The notes under the pieces were generated by a model. It did not search any database. It was not told where the DNA came from and saw only the letters and a list, made by a program, of their open reading frames with translations. A stretch of 64,000 bases of DNA from Phalacrocorax aristotelis (Eukaryota; Chordata; Aves; Suliformes; Phalacrocoracidae): the NCBI RefSeq assembly GCF_949628215.1, contig NC_134276.1:67930233-67994232 (forward strand), in the 5' to 3' direction. Numbering within the stretch: the first letter of the stretch is position 1; every line of letters starts with the position of its first letter. Positions 23,986 through 36,427 of this stretch are shown one piece after another. A program made the translations under genes and the position numbers.

Positions 23986-26900
23986 CAGAATCACAGAATG
24001 GCTGGGGTTGGAAGGGACCTCTGGAGATCATCTTGTCCAACCCCCCTGCTTGAGCAGGCACACGTAGAGCAGGGGGCACAGGAACATGTCCAGGTGGGGT
24101 TTGAATGTCTCCAGGGAAGGAGACTCCACACCCTCCCTGGGCAGCCTGTTCCACTGCTCTGTCACCCTCACAGGAAAGAAGTTTTTTCTCATGTTTAGCT
24201 AGAACTTCCTCTGTTCCAACGTGTGCCCATTGCCCCTTGTCCTGTCATGGGGCACTATTGAAGAGAGCCTAGTCCCATCATCCTGACACCCACTCTTTAG
24301 ATATTTATAAAGTATTGATAAAATCCCCCCTCAGTCGTCTTTTCTCCAGGCTGAACAAACTCAAGTCGCTCAGCCTTTCATCATAAGGGAGATGCTCCAG
24401 TCCCCTGATCATCTTGGCAGCTCTCCACTGGACTTGCTCAAGCAGTTCCTTGTCCTTCTTAAACTGGGGGGCCCAGAACTGGACACAGTACTCCAGATGT
24501 GGTCTCACTAGGGCAGAGTAGAGGGGGAGGATAACCTCCCTCAACCTGCTGCCCACACTCCTTTTAACGCAGCCCAGGATACCGTTGGCCTTCTTGGCCA
24601 CAAGGGCACAGTGCTGGCTCGTGGTCAGCTTGCTGCCCACCAGCACTCCTGGGTCCTTCTCAACAGAGCTGCTTTCCAGCATGTCAGCCCCCAACCTGTC
24701 CTGGTGCCTGGGGTTGTTCCTCCCCAGGTGCAGGACTTTGTACTTGCTTATGTTGAATTTCGTGAGTTTCCCCTTGGCCCAGCTCTCCAGCCTGTCCAGG
24801 TCTCGTTGGATGGCAGCACAGCCTTCTGGTGTATCAGCCACTCCTCCCAGCTTGGTGTCATCAGTGAACTTGCTGAGGTTACACTCTATCCCTCATCCAG
24901 GTCGTTGATGAATATGTTGAACAGGACTGGACCCAGCACAGATCCCTGGGGAACACCACTAGTGACAGGCCATCCAGACTCTGCTCCATTGATCACAACC
25001 CTCTGAGTTCTGTTGTTGAGCCAGTTCTCAATCCACCTCACTGTCCACTCATCCAACCGACACTTCCTTACTTTGCCTGTGAGGATGCTATGGGAGACAG
25101 TGTCAAATGCCTTGCTGAAGTCAAGATAGACAACATCCACTGCTCTCCCTTCATTGGCCCAGCCAATCACGCCATCATAGAAGGCCTATCAGGTTGGTCA
25201 AGCATCATCTTCCCTTTGCATGTTGACTGTTTCTGATAACCTTCTTTTCTTCTACATGCCTGGAGATGACCTCCAGGATGAACTGCTCCATCACCTTTCT
25301 GGGGATGGAGGTGAGGCTGACTGGCCTATAGTTTCCCAGGTCCTCCTTCTTGCCCTTCTTGAAGATTGGAGTGACATTTGCTTTCCTCCAGTCCTTGGGC
25401 ACCTCTTCTGTCCTCCACAACCTTTCAAAGGTGATGGAGAGTGGCTCGGCAAGAACATCCGCCAGCTCCCTCAGCACTTGCATGTGTATCCCATCGGGGC
25501 TCATGGATTTGCGAGGATCCAGTTTGTGTAGGTGATCTCTGACCCAATCGTTCTCAACTGATGGTAAATCTTCCTTTTTCCGGATTTGTCCTCTCTTCTC
25601 TGGGGGCTGAGATGCCTGGGGGCCAGCCTTAGCAGTAAAGACCGAAGCAAAGAGGCATTCAATAACTCTACCTTCTCTGCATTCTGTGTCCCCAGGGCCC
25701 CGTCCTTGTTCAGCAGTGGGCTCACTGTATCCCCAGTCTTCCTTTTACTGCTGATGTATTTAAAGAAGCCCTTCTTGTTATCTTTGACATGCTTTGCCAG
25801 ATTTAATTCCAAGTGGGACTTGGCCTTCCTCATCACATCTCTGCACACCCTGACAACATTCCTATATTCCTCCCAAGTGGCCAGTCCCTTCTTCCACATA
25901 CTGTGAACCTCCCTCTTCCATTTCAGTTTCTCTAGAAGCTCTTTGCTCACCCATGCAGGTCTCCTGGCTCCTCTGCCTGACTTCTTCCTCCTGGGGACGC
26001 ACCAATCTTGAGCTCAGAGGACAAAGTCCTTGAATACTGTCCAGCTCCCTTGGACGCCCCTGCCTTCCAGAGCCTTAGCCCATGGGATTCCTCCTAGCAG
26101 GTCTTTGAAGAGGCCAAAGTTGGCCCTCTTGAAGTCCAAGGTTGTAACCTGACTCATAGCCCTGCTTCTACCTCACAGTATCCTAAACTTGACCATCTCA
26201 TGGTCACTACAACCAAGGCTACCCCCAACTCTCACACCCTCAATCAGCCCTTCCTTGTTTGTTAGGAAAAGTTCAAGCACACATCTCGCCTCGTTGGCTC
26301 CTCCACCACCTGCATCAAAAAGTTGTCCGCAGTGCTCTGTAGGAACTTTCTGGATCGTGCATGTCTCGCCGTGTTGCTTTTCCAGCAAATATCAGGGTGG
26401 CTGAAGTCCCCCATGAGGACCAGGGCCTGCGATTGCAAGGCTTCATCAACTGCCTCTTGATCAGGTGGCCTGTAGCAAACACCCACAACACTGTCACCCA
26501 TATTTGGCTGTCCCTTAATTTTTACCCAAAAGCTCTCAACTTGTTTTCCCTCCACTCCAAGGCAGAACTCAATGCATTCCAGTTGCTCCCTCACATAAAT
26601 AGCAACTCCCCCACCTCGCCTTGCTGGTCGGTCTTTCCTGAAAAGCCTGTAGCCATCCATGACCACATTCCAGTCATGCGAGTTATCCCACCATGTCTCT
26701 GTGACTGCAACGAGATCATGGCCCTGCGACCGCACACAGACCTCTAGTTCCTCCTGTTTATTCCCCACGCTGCGTGCATTGGTGTACAGGCATTTCGGAA
26801 AGGTACCTGAGCATACAGATTTCCCCGGAGGGGTGTTTGAGGACCCACTACAGCCATGTAAACCCTTGAGGTGGTAGGTCTCCTGGTTGCCATCGCATGA

Positions 26901-27469
26901 GGCCACTACGGCACCTTTATCACTGCTCAGGTTGTCCTGTGTTATTCCCCCATTGTGTGTGATGGCATTAGTATTGCCAGTTTGTCCCCCTCCCCGAGTT
27001 CCTCACTTTAAAGCCCTCCTCACCAAGTTTGCCAGCCTGCTGCCAAAGATTCCCTTGCCCCTTCCAGACAGGTGGAGTCCATCCCCCCCCAGCAGCCTAT
27101 GGCTGTTGAAGAATGTCCCATTGTCATAAAAGGCAAAACCCTCACGTTGACACCAGCCATGTAGCCAGGAGTTGATTTGTATTATTTGCCTATTTCTAGT
27201 CGCCCATTTTCCTCCGACAGGTAGTATGGAGGAGAAGGTAACTTGGCACCAATATTTTGCACCTGCTGTCCCAGAGCTTTATAGTCTTGCTTAGTTCTGC
27301 CCAGACTCTGGCTTGCAGCATCATTTGTGCCCATGTGGAAGAGTAGCAGAAGATAGTAATCAGTGCTTTTGACAAGGTGTGGCACCCTCTCAGTGATGTC
27401 TCGGATCTTAGCTCCTGGAAGACAGCAAACCTCTCGTGACTCCCTGTCAGGTTGGCAGATGATTGTTGT
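23986..27469 (-). mobile_element. CR1 LINE, about 3.5 kb, nested in the ERV-L 5' LTR
   Basis: Read on the minus strand, it starts in the C-terminal part of ORF1, an esterase-like domain (HMGTNDAA near 27,330; later GGDGLHLS-like). ORF2 follows: endonuclease (26,906-26,173; VGDF-type MGDFSHPDICW and a GCSDHEM), then reverse transcriptase (25,950-24,305) with [28 protein letters not shown] and a FTDD active-site block near 24,870. The 3' UTR ends in the CACAGAAT repeat. ORF2 is split over about six frame segments, so it is inactive, but the copy is among the younger ones here. Full CR1 is about 4.5 kb, so this copy is 5' truncated within ORF1. Flanks TCTCTTTTTCA (23,975-23,985) and TCTCCTTTTCA (27,470-27,480) could be a target duplication with one mismatch. 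Confidence 0.95.
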
Positions 27470-27598
27470 TCTCCTTTTCATTACGATTTATTATTATATA
27501 ATAACAATAATATTTTATTTCAGTTATTAAACTGTTCTTTTCTCAACCCACAAGTTTTCTTACTTTTGCTCTTCAGATTCTCTCCCCCATCCCACCTG
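27470..27598 (+). repeat. ERV-L 5' LTR, right part
   Basis: Resumes the LTR after the CR1, with AAACTGTTCTTTTCTCAACC and CTTCAGATTCTCTCCCCCAT as in the 3' LTR. The exact right edge is uncertain. Confidence 0.8.
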
Positions 27599-29470
27599 TT
27601 AACAACTGTTAATTGATTCATCTGTTCTCGATATTAGTTTCTCTGATCTACACCATGCTCTTTTTTTGCTAATGTTAAAGATTGGTGCAGGTTTTTGCAG
27701 TTTGCTGTGCTCTGCAGTGATTAGCGATGTTTTGCCTGGGAGATTTGTTACTAAAGCACTGGCCTTGAGCTTAATCTGGTATTTGAGCTCTGTACTGAAG
27801 CCATTACTGTATTTCAGTACCACCTCATGGAGACAATTAGTGATTATACCTCTTCCTCTGAGAGGCTTTTTATGGAGGAAATACAGAAAGGCACCTTTTC
27901 TACCTTCTTCTATGATGCTTCCTCCTTTGTTACAATAACTTTTCAGTATCTTCAACATCCTCAGATAGTTAAGATACTTCTAATGGTATTTCTTGGGAAT
28001 ATTGTTTCGGTTTTGTCTAAGGTTAATAAGCAATTTAAGAATATCATCCAGAGACCTCCCCCAAGGCTGGATAGTTATAAATGGTAGGGTATGTGGGGTA
28101 GGATGGGCAAACACCTAGGACAGTGGACACCTCCAGTGTTTTGGAACTTCACCCCTGATCAAGTGCAGAATCCTGAAAAATTAGTAGAATATTTGGAAAA
28201 AATATGCTGTCACCCTGGCAGTTCTAGGCAGACACAAATCGCTGCAACATGCTGGGGCCTGGCCCATGCCTTCCAAGCCCTGTTCAAGACTATTCAGTAC
28301 CTCAAGGGGAAGAGAGGGTCTCTGGATTTGATTATGAAGTGACAGGCTACTCCAACCCCCACGACAGGCGCTGTGGCTGAACCAGGGAACCAACCCATGC
28401 TGGTATCAGCCGCCCCTATACACAGGAAGAAATCTTGGAAGTGAAACTCAGTTTATTTAGAAAGGGATGATGAAAAATCAGGGCCCTCACAAGGAGAGGA
28501 GGAGGAAGAGAAAACTCATTTATGAGATGGTAATCAACTGATCCCTGTCCCTGAGTGGGCTGTGAGATATGGGAAAAGATTTCAGCTGTCATCTAGGTGA
28601 GCACATTGTCGCCTGGCTGCTCCGATAATGGGATAACAGGGCCAGTAGCCTGAAATTAGAGGGTAAGGAAGCCAAACAGCTGGGATCCCTTTCTAGGGAA
28701 GGGGGCATTGACAAAGTGATTAGAAAAGGAGCACAAGCCCTCAGCCACTGGAGGTGACTCCTGACAGGTATGAAGGAAAGGCATCTCTTCAAGTAGGATG
28801 TTATATATCACCCAGGCAAGTGGACCACCATGGAGAGAGGTATCCAGTACCTGAGGGAATTAGCTGTGCTTGGGGTCATTTATGGTGACCTGGACAACAA
28901 GCAGCTATCCAGAGATCCAGATAAAGACAGGTGCATGAGCCACATGGCAGAAGCTGGTGTGGAGTGCACCGGTGTTTTATGCTAACTTGTTGGCAGTACT
29001 GACATGGAAGGACAGAGAGGGACAAACGGTGGATGAATTGGCTGGCCTACTCCGGCAATATGAGGGAAGTATATCTTCCTCCCTTGTCTTGGCTGTGGAG
29101 ATACTGTGCTGGGAGTTGCAGCAACTTAAAGAGGGTAGGTCCTACTCTCTACCTGTACAGACCAGTATTTCAGCTATTAGGAGTCAGTGTTCTTCTGCTC
29201 AAGAGGGAAGATATAGTGGGTACGCACCACAGGGAGCCCTCTGGTTTTATCTGTGTGACCACAGAGAGGACATGAGGAAGTGGGATGGAAAAGCTACCTT
29301 GACCCTAGAGGCATGGGTATATGAGTTGCAAGGAAGAACAGTCACACAGGGGATTCTTCCAGGAAGATTGTGGCTCCAGTTTCCAGTGGGCAGAAGGGCT
29401 GATCTTACTCCTGATTTTAATAAAGGAACTCCTGACTTGTAAATACAAGTGAGTAAGGAATACTATGACC
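27599..29470 (+). mobile_element. ERV-L internal region, leader and gag-like part (fossil)
   Basis: Lies between the 5' LTR and the protease region, so it is gag by position. The longest intact stretch is at 28,957-29,442. No major homology region can be claimed with confidence. Decayed. Confidence 0.55.
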
Positions 29471-29559
29471 AGGACTAGAGCGGCCCTGCCTCCAGCCAGG
29501 TGGAAGAGAGGGACAACTGGGTTTACTGGACTGTGTGGATCTGATGGCCTGGCACATCA

Positions 29560-30012
29560 GACCCACAGGAATATAAGGCTCTAGTGGACACTGGTGCACA
29601 GGGCACCCTAATGTCATCAAACTATATAGGCACAGAACCCTTCAGTATTGCTGGAACGACAGGGGCATCCCAGGACCTAACTGTATTGGAGGCCGAAGTG
29701 AACCTAACTGGGAATGAGTGGCAAAAGCACCCCATCGTGACTGGGCAAGAGGCTCCATGCATCCTTGGCATGGACTGCCTTAGGTATTGCAAGGACCCAA
29801 AAGGGTACAAGTGGGCTTTTGGTGTAGCTGCCTTGGAGATGGAGGAAATTAAACAGCTGTGTACCTTGCCTGGTCTCTCAAAGGACCCTTCTGTTGTGGG
29901 GTTGCTGAGGGTTGAAGAACAACAGGCGCCAATTGCCACCACAACAGTGCACCAGTGGCGATATCGCACCAGCCGAGACTCCCTGATTCCCATCTATAAG
30001 CTGATCTGTTGA
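29560..30012 (+). mobile_element. ERV-L protease region (fossil)
   Basis: Contains the aspartic protease signature VDTGAQGT at about 29,586, followed by an ILGMDCL motif typical of the C-terminal half of retroviral proteases. It leads directly into the reverse transcriptase region. Confidence 0.82.
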
Positions 30013-30019
30013 CTGGAGA

Positions 30020-30930
30020 TCCAAGGAGTGATCAGCAAGACTCGCTCACTCTTTAACAGTCCCATATGGCCAGTGCAGAAGTCTAATGGAGAGTGGAGGC
30101 TAACAGTAGACTATCGTGGCCTGAATGAAATCACTCCACTGTTGAGTGCTGCTGCGCCGGACATGCTAGAACTTCAATACTAACTGGAGTCAAAGGCAGC
30201 CAAGTGGTATGCCACAATTTATATTGCTAATGCATTCTTCTCAATCTCTCTGGCAGCAGAGTGCAGGCCACAGTTTGCTTTCACTTGGAGGGGCATCCAG
30301 TACACCTGGAATCGACTGCCCCAGGGGTGGAAACAACCCCACCATTTGCCATGGACTGATCCAGACTGCACTGGAGCGGGGGGGAGCTCCATAACAACTT
30401 CAGTACATCGATGATATGATTGTGTGGGGCAACACAGCAGGAAGATGTTTTTGAGAAAGGGAAGAAAATAGTCCAAATCCTTCTGAAAGCCAGTTTTGCC
30501 ATAAACCAAAGTAAAGGACAAGGGACCTGCACAGGAGATCCAGTTTTTAGGAGTAAAACGGCACGATGGACATCATCAGATCCCAATGGATGTGATCAAC
30601 AAAATAGCAGCCATGTCTCCACCAACTAGCAAAAAGGAAACACAAGCTTTTTTAGGGGTTGTGGGTTTTTGGAGAATGCATATTCCAAATCACAGTCTGA
30701 TCGTAAGCCCTCTCTGTCAGGTGACCCAGAAGAAGAATGATTTCAAATGGGGCCCTGAGCAACGACAAGCCTTTGAACAGATTAAACAGGAGACAGTTCA
30801 TGCAGTAGCTCTTGGGCCAGTCAGGGCGGGACAAGATGTAATAAATGTGCTCTATACCGCAGCTGGGGAGAATGGCCCTACCTGGAGCCTCTGGCAGAAA
30901 GCACCAGGGGAGACTTGAGGTCAACCCCTG
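30020..30930 (+). mobile_element. ERV-L reverse transcriptase region (fossil)
   Basis: Motifs seen: WRLTVDYRGLNEITP near 30,097, a YIDDM active-site block near 30,404, and the thumb-like FLGVVGFWRMHIPN stretch near 30,652. Decayed. Confidence 0.88.
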
Positions 30931-31289
30931 GGGTTTTGGAGTTGTGGATACAGAGGGTCCGAAGCCTGCTGTATTCCAACTGAAAAAGAGATATTGGCAG
31001 CATGTGAAGGGGTTTGAGTTGCTTCAGAAGCAGTTGGTACTAAAGCACAGCTCCTCCTGGCACCCCGACTGCTGGTGTTGGGCTGGATGTTCAAAGGGAG
31101 GGTCCACTCTACACATCAAGTAACTGATGCTACACGGAGTAAATGGGTTGCACTGACAACCCAACGGGCTCGAGTAGGCAACCCCAGTCGCCCAGGAATC
31201 TTGGAAGTGATCATGGACTGGCCAGAGGGCAAAGACTTTGGAATATTGCCAGAGGAGGAGGTGACATGTGCTGAAGAAGCCCCACTGGA

Positions 31290-31776
31290 TAATAAACTGC
31301 CAGAAAATGAGAAGCAATACGCCCTGTTCACTGATGGGTCCTGTCGTCTTGTGGGAAAGCACCGGAGATGGAAGGCTGCTCTATGGAGTCCTATAGGGCA
31401 AGTTGCAGAAACTGCTGAAGGAGAAGGAGAATCGAGCCAGTTTGCAGAGGTAAAGGCCATCCAGCTGGCCTTAGACATCGCTGAACGGGAAAAGTGGCCA
31501 GTGCTCTGTCTCTGTACTGACTCCTGGATGGTGGCAAACGCCCTGTGGGGGTGGTTACAGCACTGGAAGCAGAACAACTGGCAGCGTAGAGGCAAACCCA
31601 TCTGGGCTGCTGCATTGTGGCAAGATATTGCTGCCCGGGTAGAGAACCTGGTTGTAAAGGTATGTCATATGGATGCTCACGTCCCCAAGAGTCGGGCCAC
31701 TGAACAACATCAAAACAACCAGCAGGTGGATCAGGCTGCTGAGACTGAAGTGGCTCAGGTGGATCTGGACTGGTAA
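31290..31776 (+). mobile_element. ERV-L RNase H region (fossil)
   Basis: FTDGS near 31,327 and a CTDSWMVANAL block near 31,516 mark the RNase H domain. The region then passes into the zinc-binding start of integrase (MDAHVPKS). Confidence 0.85.
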
Positions 31777-32640
31777 CATAAGGGTGAACTATTTATAGCT
31801 TGGTAGATCCATAACACCTCAGGCCATCAAGGAAGAGATGTGACATACAGATGGGCTCTTGATTGAGGGGTGGACTTGACCATGGACGCTATTGTTCAGT
31901 TAACCATGAATGTGAAACATGCGCTGCAATCAAGCAAGCCTCTGTGGTATGGGGGATGATGGCTGAAATATAAATACAACGAGGCGTGGCAGATTGATTA
32001 TATCACACTCCCACAAATCCGCCAAGCCAAGTGCCATGTGCTTGCAATGGTGGGAAGCAACCACTAGATGGCTGGAAACATATCCTGTCCCCCACGCCAC
32101 TGCCCAGAACACTATCCTGGGCCTGGAAAAGCAAGTCCTGTGGTGACATGGCACCCCAGAGAGAATTGAGTCAGACAACGGGACTAATTTCTGAAACAAT
32201 CTCATAGACACCTGGGCCAAAGAGTGTGGCTTTGAGTGGGTGTATCACATCCCCTATCATGCACCAGCCTCCGGGAAAATGGAACGATACGATGGACTGT
32301 TAAAGACTACACTGAGAGCAATGCAAACATTCAATCATTGGGAAACATGTTTAGCAAAGGCTACCTGGTTAGTCAATGGCAGGGGGCCTGCCAGTTGGTC
32401 TGGCCCTGCCTGATCAAGACTTTTGTGTACTGTAGAGGGTGTTAAAGTCCCTGTAGTGCACCTAAAAATATTCTGGGGAAGACAGTCTGGGTTACTCCTG
32501 CCTCGGGCAAAGGGAAACCCATTTGTGCATTGCTTTTGCTCAAGGACCTGGGTGCACTTGGAGGGGAATGTGGAAGGATGGGCAAGTCTGATGTGTACCT
32601 CAAGGGGATTTGATTCTGGGTGAAAAAAAGCCGGTGAACT
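31777..32640 (+). mobile_element. ERV-L integrase region (fossil)
   Basis: Shows a WQIDYITLP-type catalytic-core start near 31,988 and an ESDNGT block near 32,167, followed by a proline-rich end. Decayed. No env or dUTPase was recognised in the remaining 32,640-33,048. Confidence 0.8.
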
Positions 32641-33048
32641 GAATGGTACAATGTTAACTGCTATATAATATGGTATGTCATCACTACTATGGTTGCTATA
32701 AGCCATATCAATAGTATTTCAGTAAGAATCATCCAGATTAATGAAGAATGAACTTTGATGAAACCGAGCAAAGTGCAGAGGTGATGGAATCAAAACTGGC
32801 TTCAGCATGAGCATGCACCAATCCAACGCCACATACACCATCTCGCTGGCCCTGAAAGACTGTTATGACAGATGAAGCCCAAAGTCATGGACTAAATGGA
32901 CATTTTAGGGGGATGGCTCATAGACCAAGGGAATGATATCTTTGTGTATATATCAAAATATAGGAAAAGTGGTGGTGATTAATTGGGATGTATTGGAAGG
33001 TGTAGGACCTGGGCATGACATAGATGGTATAGAATAAGGGGTGGATAC

Positions 33049-33620
33049 TGTCCCGGTTTCAGCTGGGATATAGTTAATTTTCTTCCTAGTAGCTGGTACA
33101 GTGCCGTGTTTTGGATTTAGTATGAGAATGATGTTGATAACACACTGATGGTTTAGTTGTTGCCAAGTAGTGCTTACACTAATGAAGGACTTTTTCAGCT
33201 TCCCATGCTCTGCCGAGTGCACAAGAAGCTGGGAGGGGACACAGCTGTGACAGCTGATCCCAACTGACCAAAGGGATATTCCCTACCATACGATGTCATG
33301 CTCAGTGTATAAACTGTGGGGAGTTGTCCAGGGGGAATTGATTGCTGCTTGGGGACTGGCTGGGCATCGGTCGGTGGGTGGAGAGCAGTTGTATGACTTG
33401 CTTTTCCTGCATTTTGTTTCTCTCTCTCTCTTTCTCTCTCTCATTTTAATTTTCTTTACAATTTATTTTTATTATTCAATTTTAATTAATAAACTGTTCT
33501 TATCTCAATCCACCAGTTTTTTACTTTTGCTCTTCAGATTCTCTCCCCCATCCCACCAGGCAGGGAGGGTAAATGAGTGGCTGTTGGTGCTTGGTGGCTG
33601 ACTAGGGCTAAACCACGACA
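33049..33620 (+). repeat. ERV-L 3' LTR, complete
   Basis: TG...CA bounded, about 570 bp, preceded by a purine-rich tract (AAGGGGTGGA). It carries a GTATAAAC TATA-like box near 33,306, a TC-rich stretch at 33,419-33,442 and an AATAAA at 33,488. It ends GGGCTAAACCACGACA. No convincing matching target duplication was seen next to it. Confidence 0.9.
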
Positions 33621-36366
33621 GTCTGCTCCTCAAAAAAGCTTACCAGGAACGTGGACAATTTGTGGAAGGGAGCCAGTGACCTCTTCTCACTGTTGCATTT
33701 GTAATCAAAATGGAAATTTCCATTGTGAAGTAAGATAAGACTGAATAAAAGGAGAGGATGGGAGGTGGGGTGAAGTGTAGTTGAGAGGAATGAGTAACAG
33801 AAAACTCCAGAAAGGGCAACAGTTAAGTGATGTGTAAAGAGAAGCGAAATTATGAAGAGGGTAGAAGAGATTTTCTCATAACCTTTGTTGTAATCCATGA
33901 TAAATTCAGTTTGGAACAAGCTTTTTTGGTTTTCTAGAGAAAAATGGACAATTCAGGACTACCACCAGCTTGGAAGTAATAAATTCCCTTTCGGTTCTGC
34001 AAATGGGATTAGTGCAGTGTGTCCTTATTGTCATAATTATGTCTGCTGTGATTTGGTTAAAAAAAGTTCTTTTTCTTCAGCTTGTATGATGAATTCAGAA
34101 TTTTTGGTTTTCAAGATGAAATCTTCCTTTCCTCCCATAGCCCCAAATCCCCCAACTAAAAAATAAACTCTAATTCCTGAAGACTTTTAGGTCTTTTGGA
34201 GTGTTAAGACATGGTTTGCTTTGGGTTTTTTTCCATTGACAAGTGATTAGCTATTGCAGAGATACAGACCACTGAGCACTACTGTTTTCTTTGTATTTTG
34301 TTTCAGTCTTTTACAGGAATATAAAGTTTGTTGTAAGATGTTGGGAGGTGCTTTATGGTCAACACCGAATGCGGTGTGGACTACATCTTGGGATGTCTTT
34401 TGTATGGTTGCTAATAGTGCTGGGAAACTGCAATTTATACCCAAAAGGACCTTCCTCTTCAGTATTGTAGAGCAGTACAATTACTTCTCATGTGTAGCCA
34501 GCCTGTGGTCAGATGCTGTTCATTTGTCTCATAGATGTAAAGCAGGATTCCTCTTCAAGCTCTGTCCGTGGTCCCGCCAAGCCTCCTGATGGGGAATCTA
34601 CCTGTTCCTGTGACTTAATGTGAAGTGTGTTTGCATAATGTGTGCAGAGAGGTAGTTCCATGAGCAGCTGAGCTACTGAACCTTTATTTCTTAGGGATTT
34701 GTGCCCTCTGCTCCTCAGCCAATCCCTCTTTCCTGGTTGGTTGATTTTGGTTTGGTTTTTTCCCTCCCGTACGCATGTCATCCTTTAGCAGGACTGCTTA
34801 CTTTCATTCTCTCCCTGCCCCAACTCCAAAGCAGTTTGTGACTGTAGTATTTTTAATGCCTGCTCTTTTTCCCTAATTACAGACTGAATCAGACACTGCT
34901 TGTTCTGCCGGTTTTAAGGCTATTTGCATACTGACCATTTATGTACCGATTACAGGCTAAACAGAGCCAGTAACTGTTAAGTGAAATATTCAGCCTTAGC
35001 CTCAGTGGAGGCACTTCTTTTGTTCTCTACTCAGTTCCTGATTTTCATGAAACTTGTAGAAATTTAAAATGAGACTGGATTGCTTTGTCCAATTTGATTG
35101 GCATTGACTGTAGGGCAATGTGTTTTTGTAAGCCTCATTTCCATAAGAAACCAGGGTAAAAATGCTTTAGGAATAAATTAAGAAAACTCGCTTTGGATGC
35201 ATATTTTTAGGTTAGTTGTTAGTCTAATATATATTTAGACAGGAAAATTAATGTTAAAATGACACAAAACTTCGTGTGTTTTGAAACAGTGTATTAGGTT
35301 GATAGCTTGGCATGATAATCATGTAACATCTGTTTAATTTGAACCTACAAGAAAAAAGCCTGTGCATTTCACATAAATGTCCAAATATTCCTTTTCACCA
35401 TAGAGATACCTCCCACATTTACATGAAAATGACTTACAGAATATGGTTAGAATTGGTTTTCTGCTTATTGTACTCGCTCATCCGGGTAAATCCTGTTGGT
35501 AATAGTGGAATCTAGCCAAATCATTAAAAATTATTTGCATTTCAGATGCTGCATTTCTGTGTTGAGGGTTTTTTTTTTTTTTTGGTCTTACAAAAACAGT
35601 AATTTCCATCTTTGGGGTGAGGCAAACAGAGGGCTGGAGGGCTGTCAACTTCTCCAACTGGAAAAAGTGAATGCTGGGGGGTTTTTTATGTGTATTTTTG
35701 TTGTTATTACGGGAGCAGATGAAATAATGGAATGGAAAAAATTATTTTCAAAGTGAATGAAGTATTTATGAGCAGCAGCTTTTGTTTTTCATGTAATTAG
35801 TGAAAGAAAAATAGTGTTTAACAGGCGAAAACAGAGCCTAGGCTTTAGGCTGCTGTTTTCTTGAATTTTTTTCTTTTTTGCCTTTGTCAAAACCAGCTAC
35901 TTTGTTTTGAAATTTTATTATAAAGATGCAACTTTGAAAAGGCTTGATCTCAGTGGCACTGTTTCAAAGTACTTTTTGTTTTCAGTTTATATGTGTAATG
36001 TGAATAAAGCCACTTCAAATGTGGGAAGAAAAAAACTGAGAAAGCAAGTCACATTTATCATATGAAACAAACTTAGATCTTCATCACTTGGGTTCTTTTT
36101 TTGTCATTTGCTTGCAGATTTTTTTTTACACAGATAGGAAGACCCATTGTTAAATACAAGCTTTGTTTTTCAAGTTCTACTGATGTAAAATGGTTTGCAG
36201 AAGTTGAAGAAATCTGTATTTGGATTTCTTTATGGAGTAGTTAGTATCTGCAGAAGATATACTTTCTAAAATGGAGGGGGAAAAAATCACATGTGGTTAT
36301 TTAGCAATGACAAAGAGTTGAAATAATTGACAGCTAACTATACAGATTTTTTTGCCTTTATTGCAG

Positions 36367-36427
36367 GAACTGAAGCTTGCTCCTTAAAAGGTGCAGTGCT
36401 GTGAAAACTGTTACTGACCATAGAAAA
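36367..36427 (+). other. CHAMP1 5' UTR part of exon 2
   Basis: From the acceptor TTATTGCAG to the ATG. An in-frame TGA at 36,371-36,373 shows that the reading frame cannot extend upstream into another exon, which fixes the N-terminus. Confidence 0.8.

Larger units (their letters stand above)
23599..33620 (+). mobile_element. Decayed ERV-L-type endogenous retrovirus, with LTRs, gag/pol remains and a nested CR1
   Basis: LTR-bounded provirus in the same orientation as CHAMP1. The two LTRs match over their length, both starting TGTCCYGG. By eye the paired parts differ by about a tenth, which suggests an insertion of the order of tens of millions of years ago (rough; no computed distance). Internal regions read in the order gag-like, protease, reverse transcriptase, RNase H, integrase. 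No env was recognised, as is usual for the ERV-L group. The coding part is broken at many points (of the order of ten or more), so it is a fossil. A CR1 LINE inserted later into the 5' LTR. Class III/ERV-L assignment rests on the pol type, the missing env and the LTR style typical of bird ERV-L. Confidence 0.88.
18214..36366 (+). other. CHAMP1 intron 1 (18.2 kb)
   Basis: Runs from GTGAGT to a good acceptor, a T-rich tract ending CTTTATTGCAG. Further non-coding exons inside it cannot be excluded. The stretch 18,801-23,598 contains no recognised repeat or gene. The stretch 23,599-33,620 is the nested ERV-L/CR1 block. The stretch 33,621-36,366 is AT-rich intron without recognised elements. Confidence 0.65.
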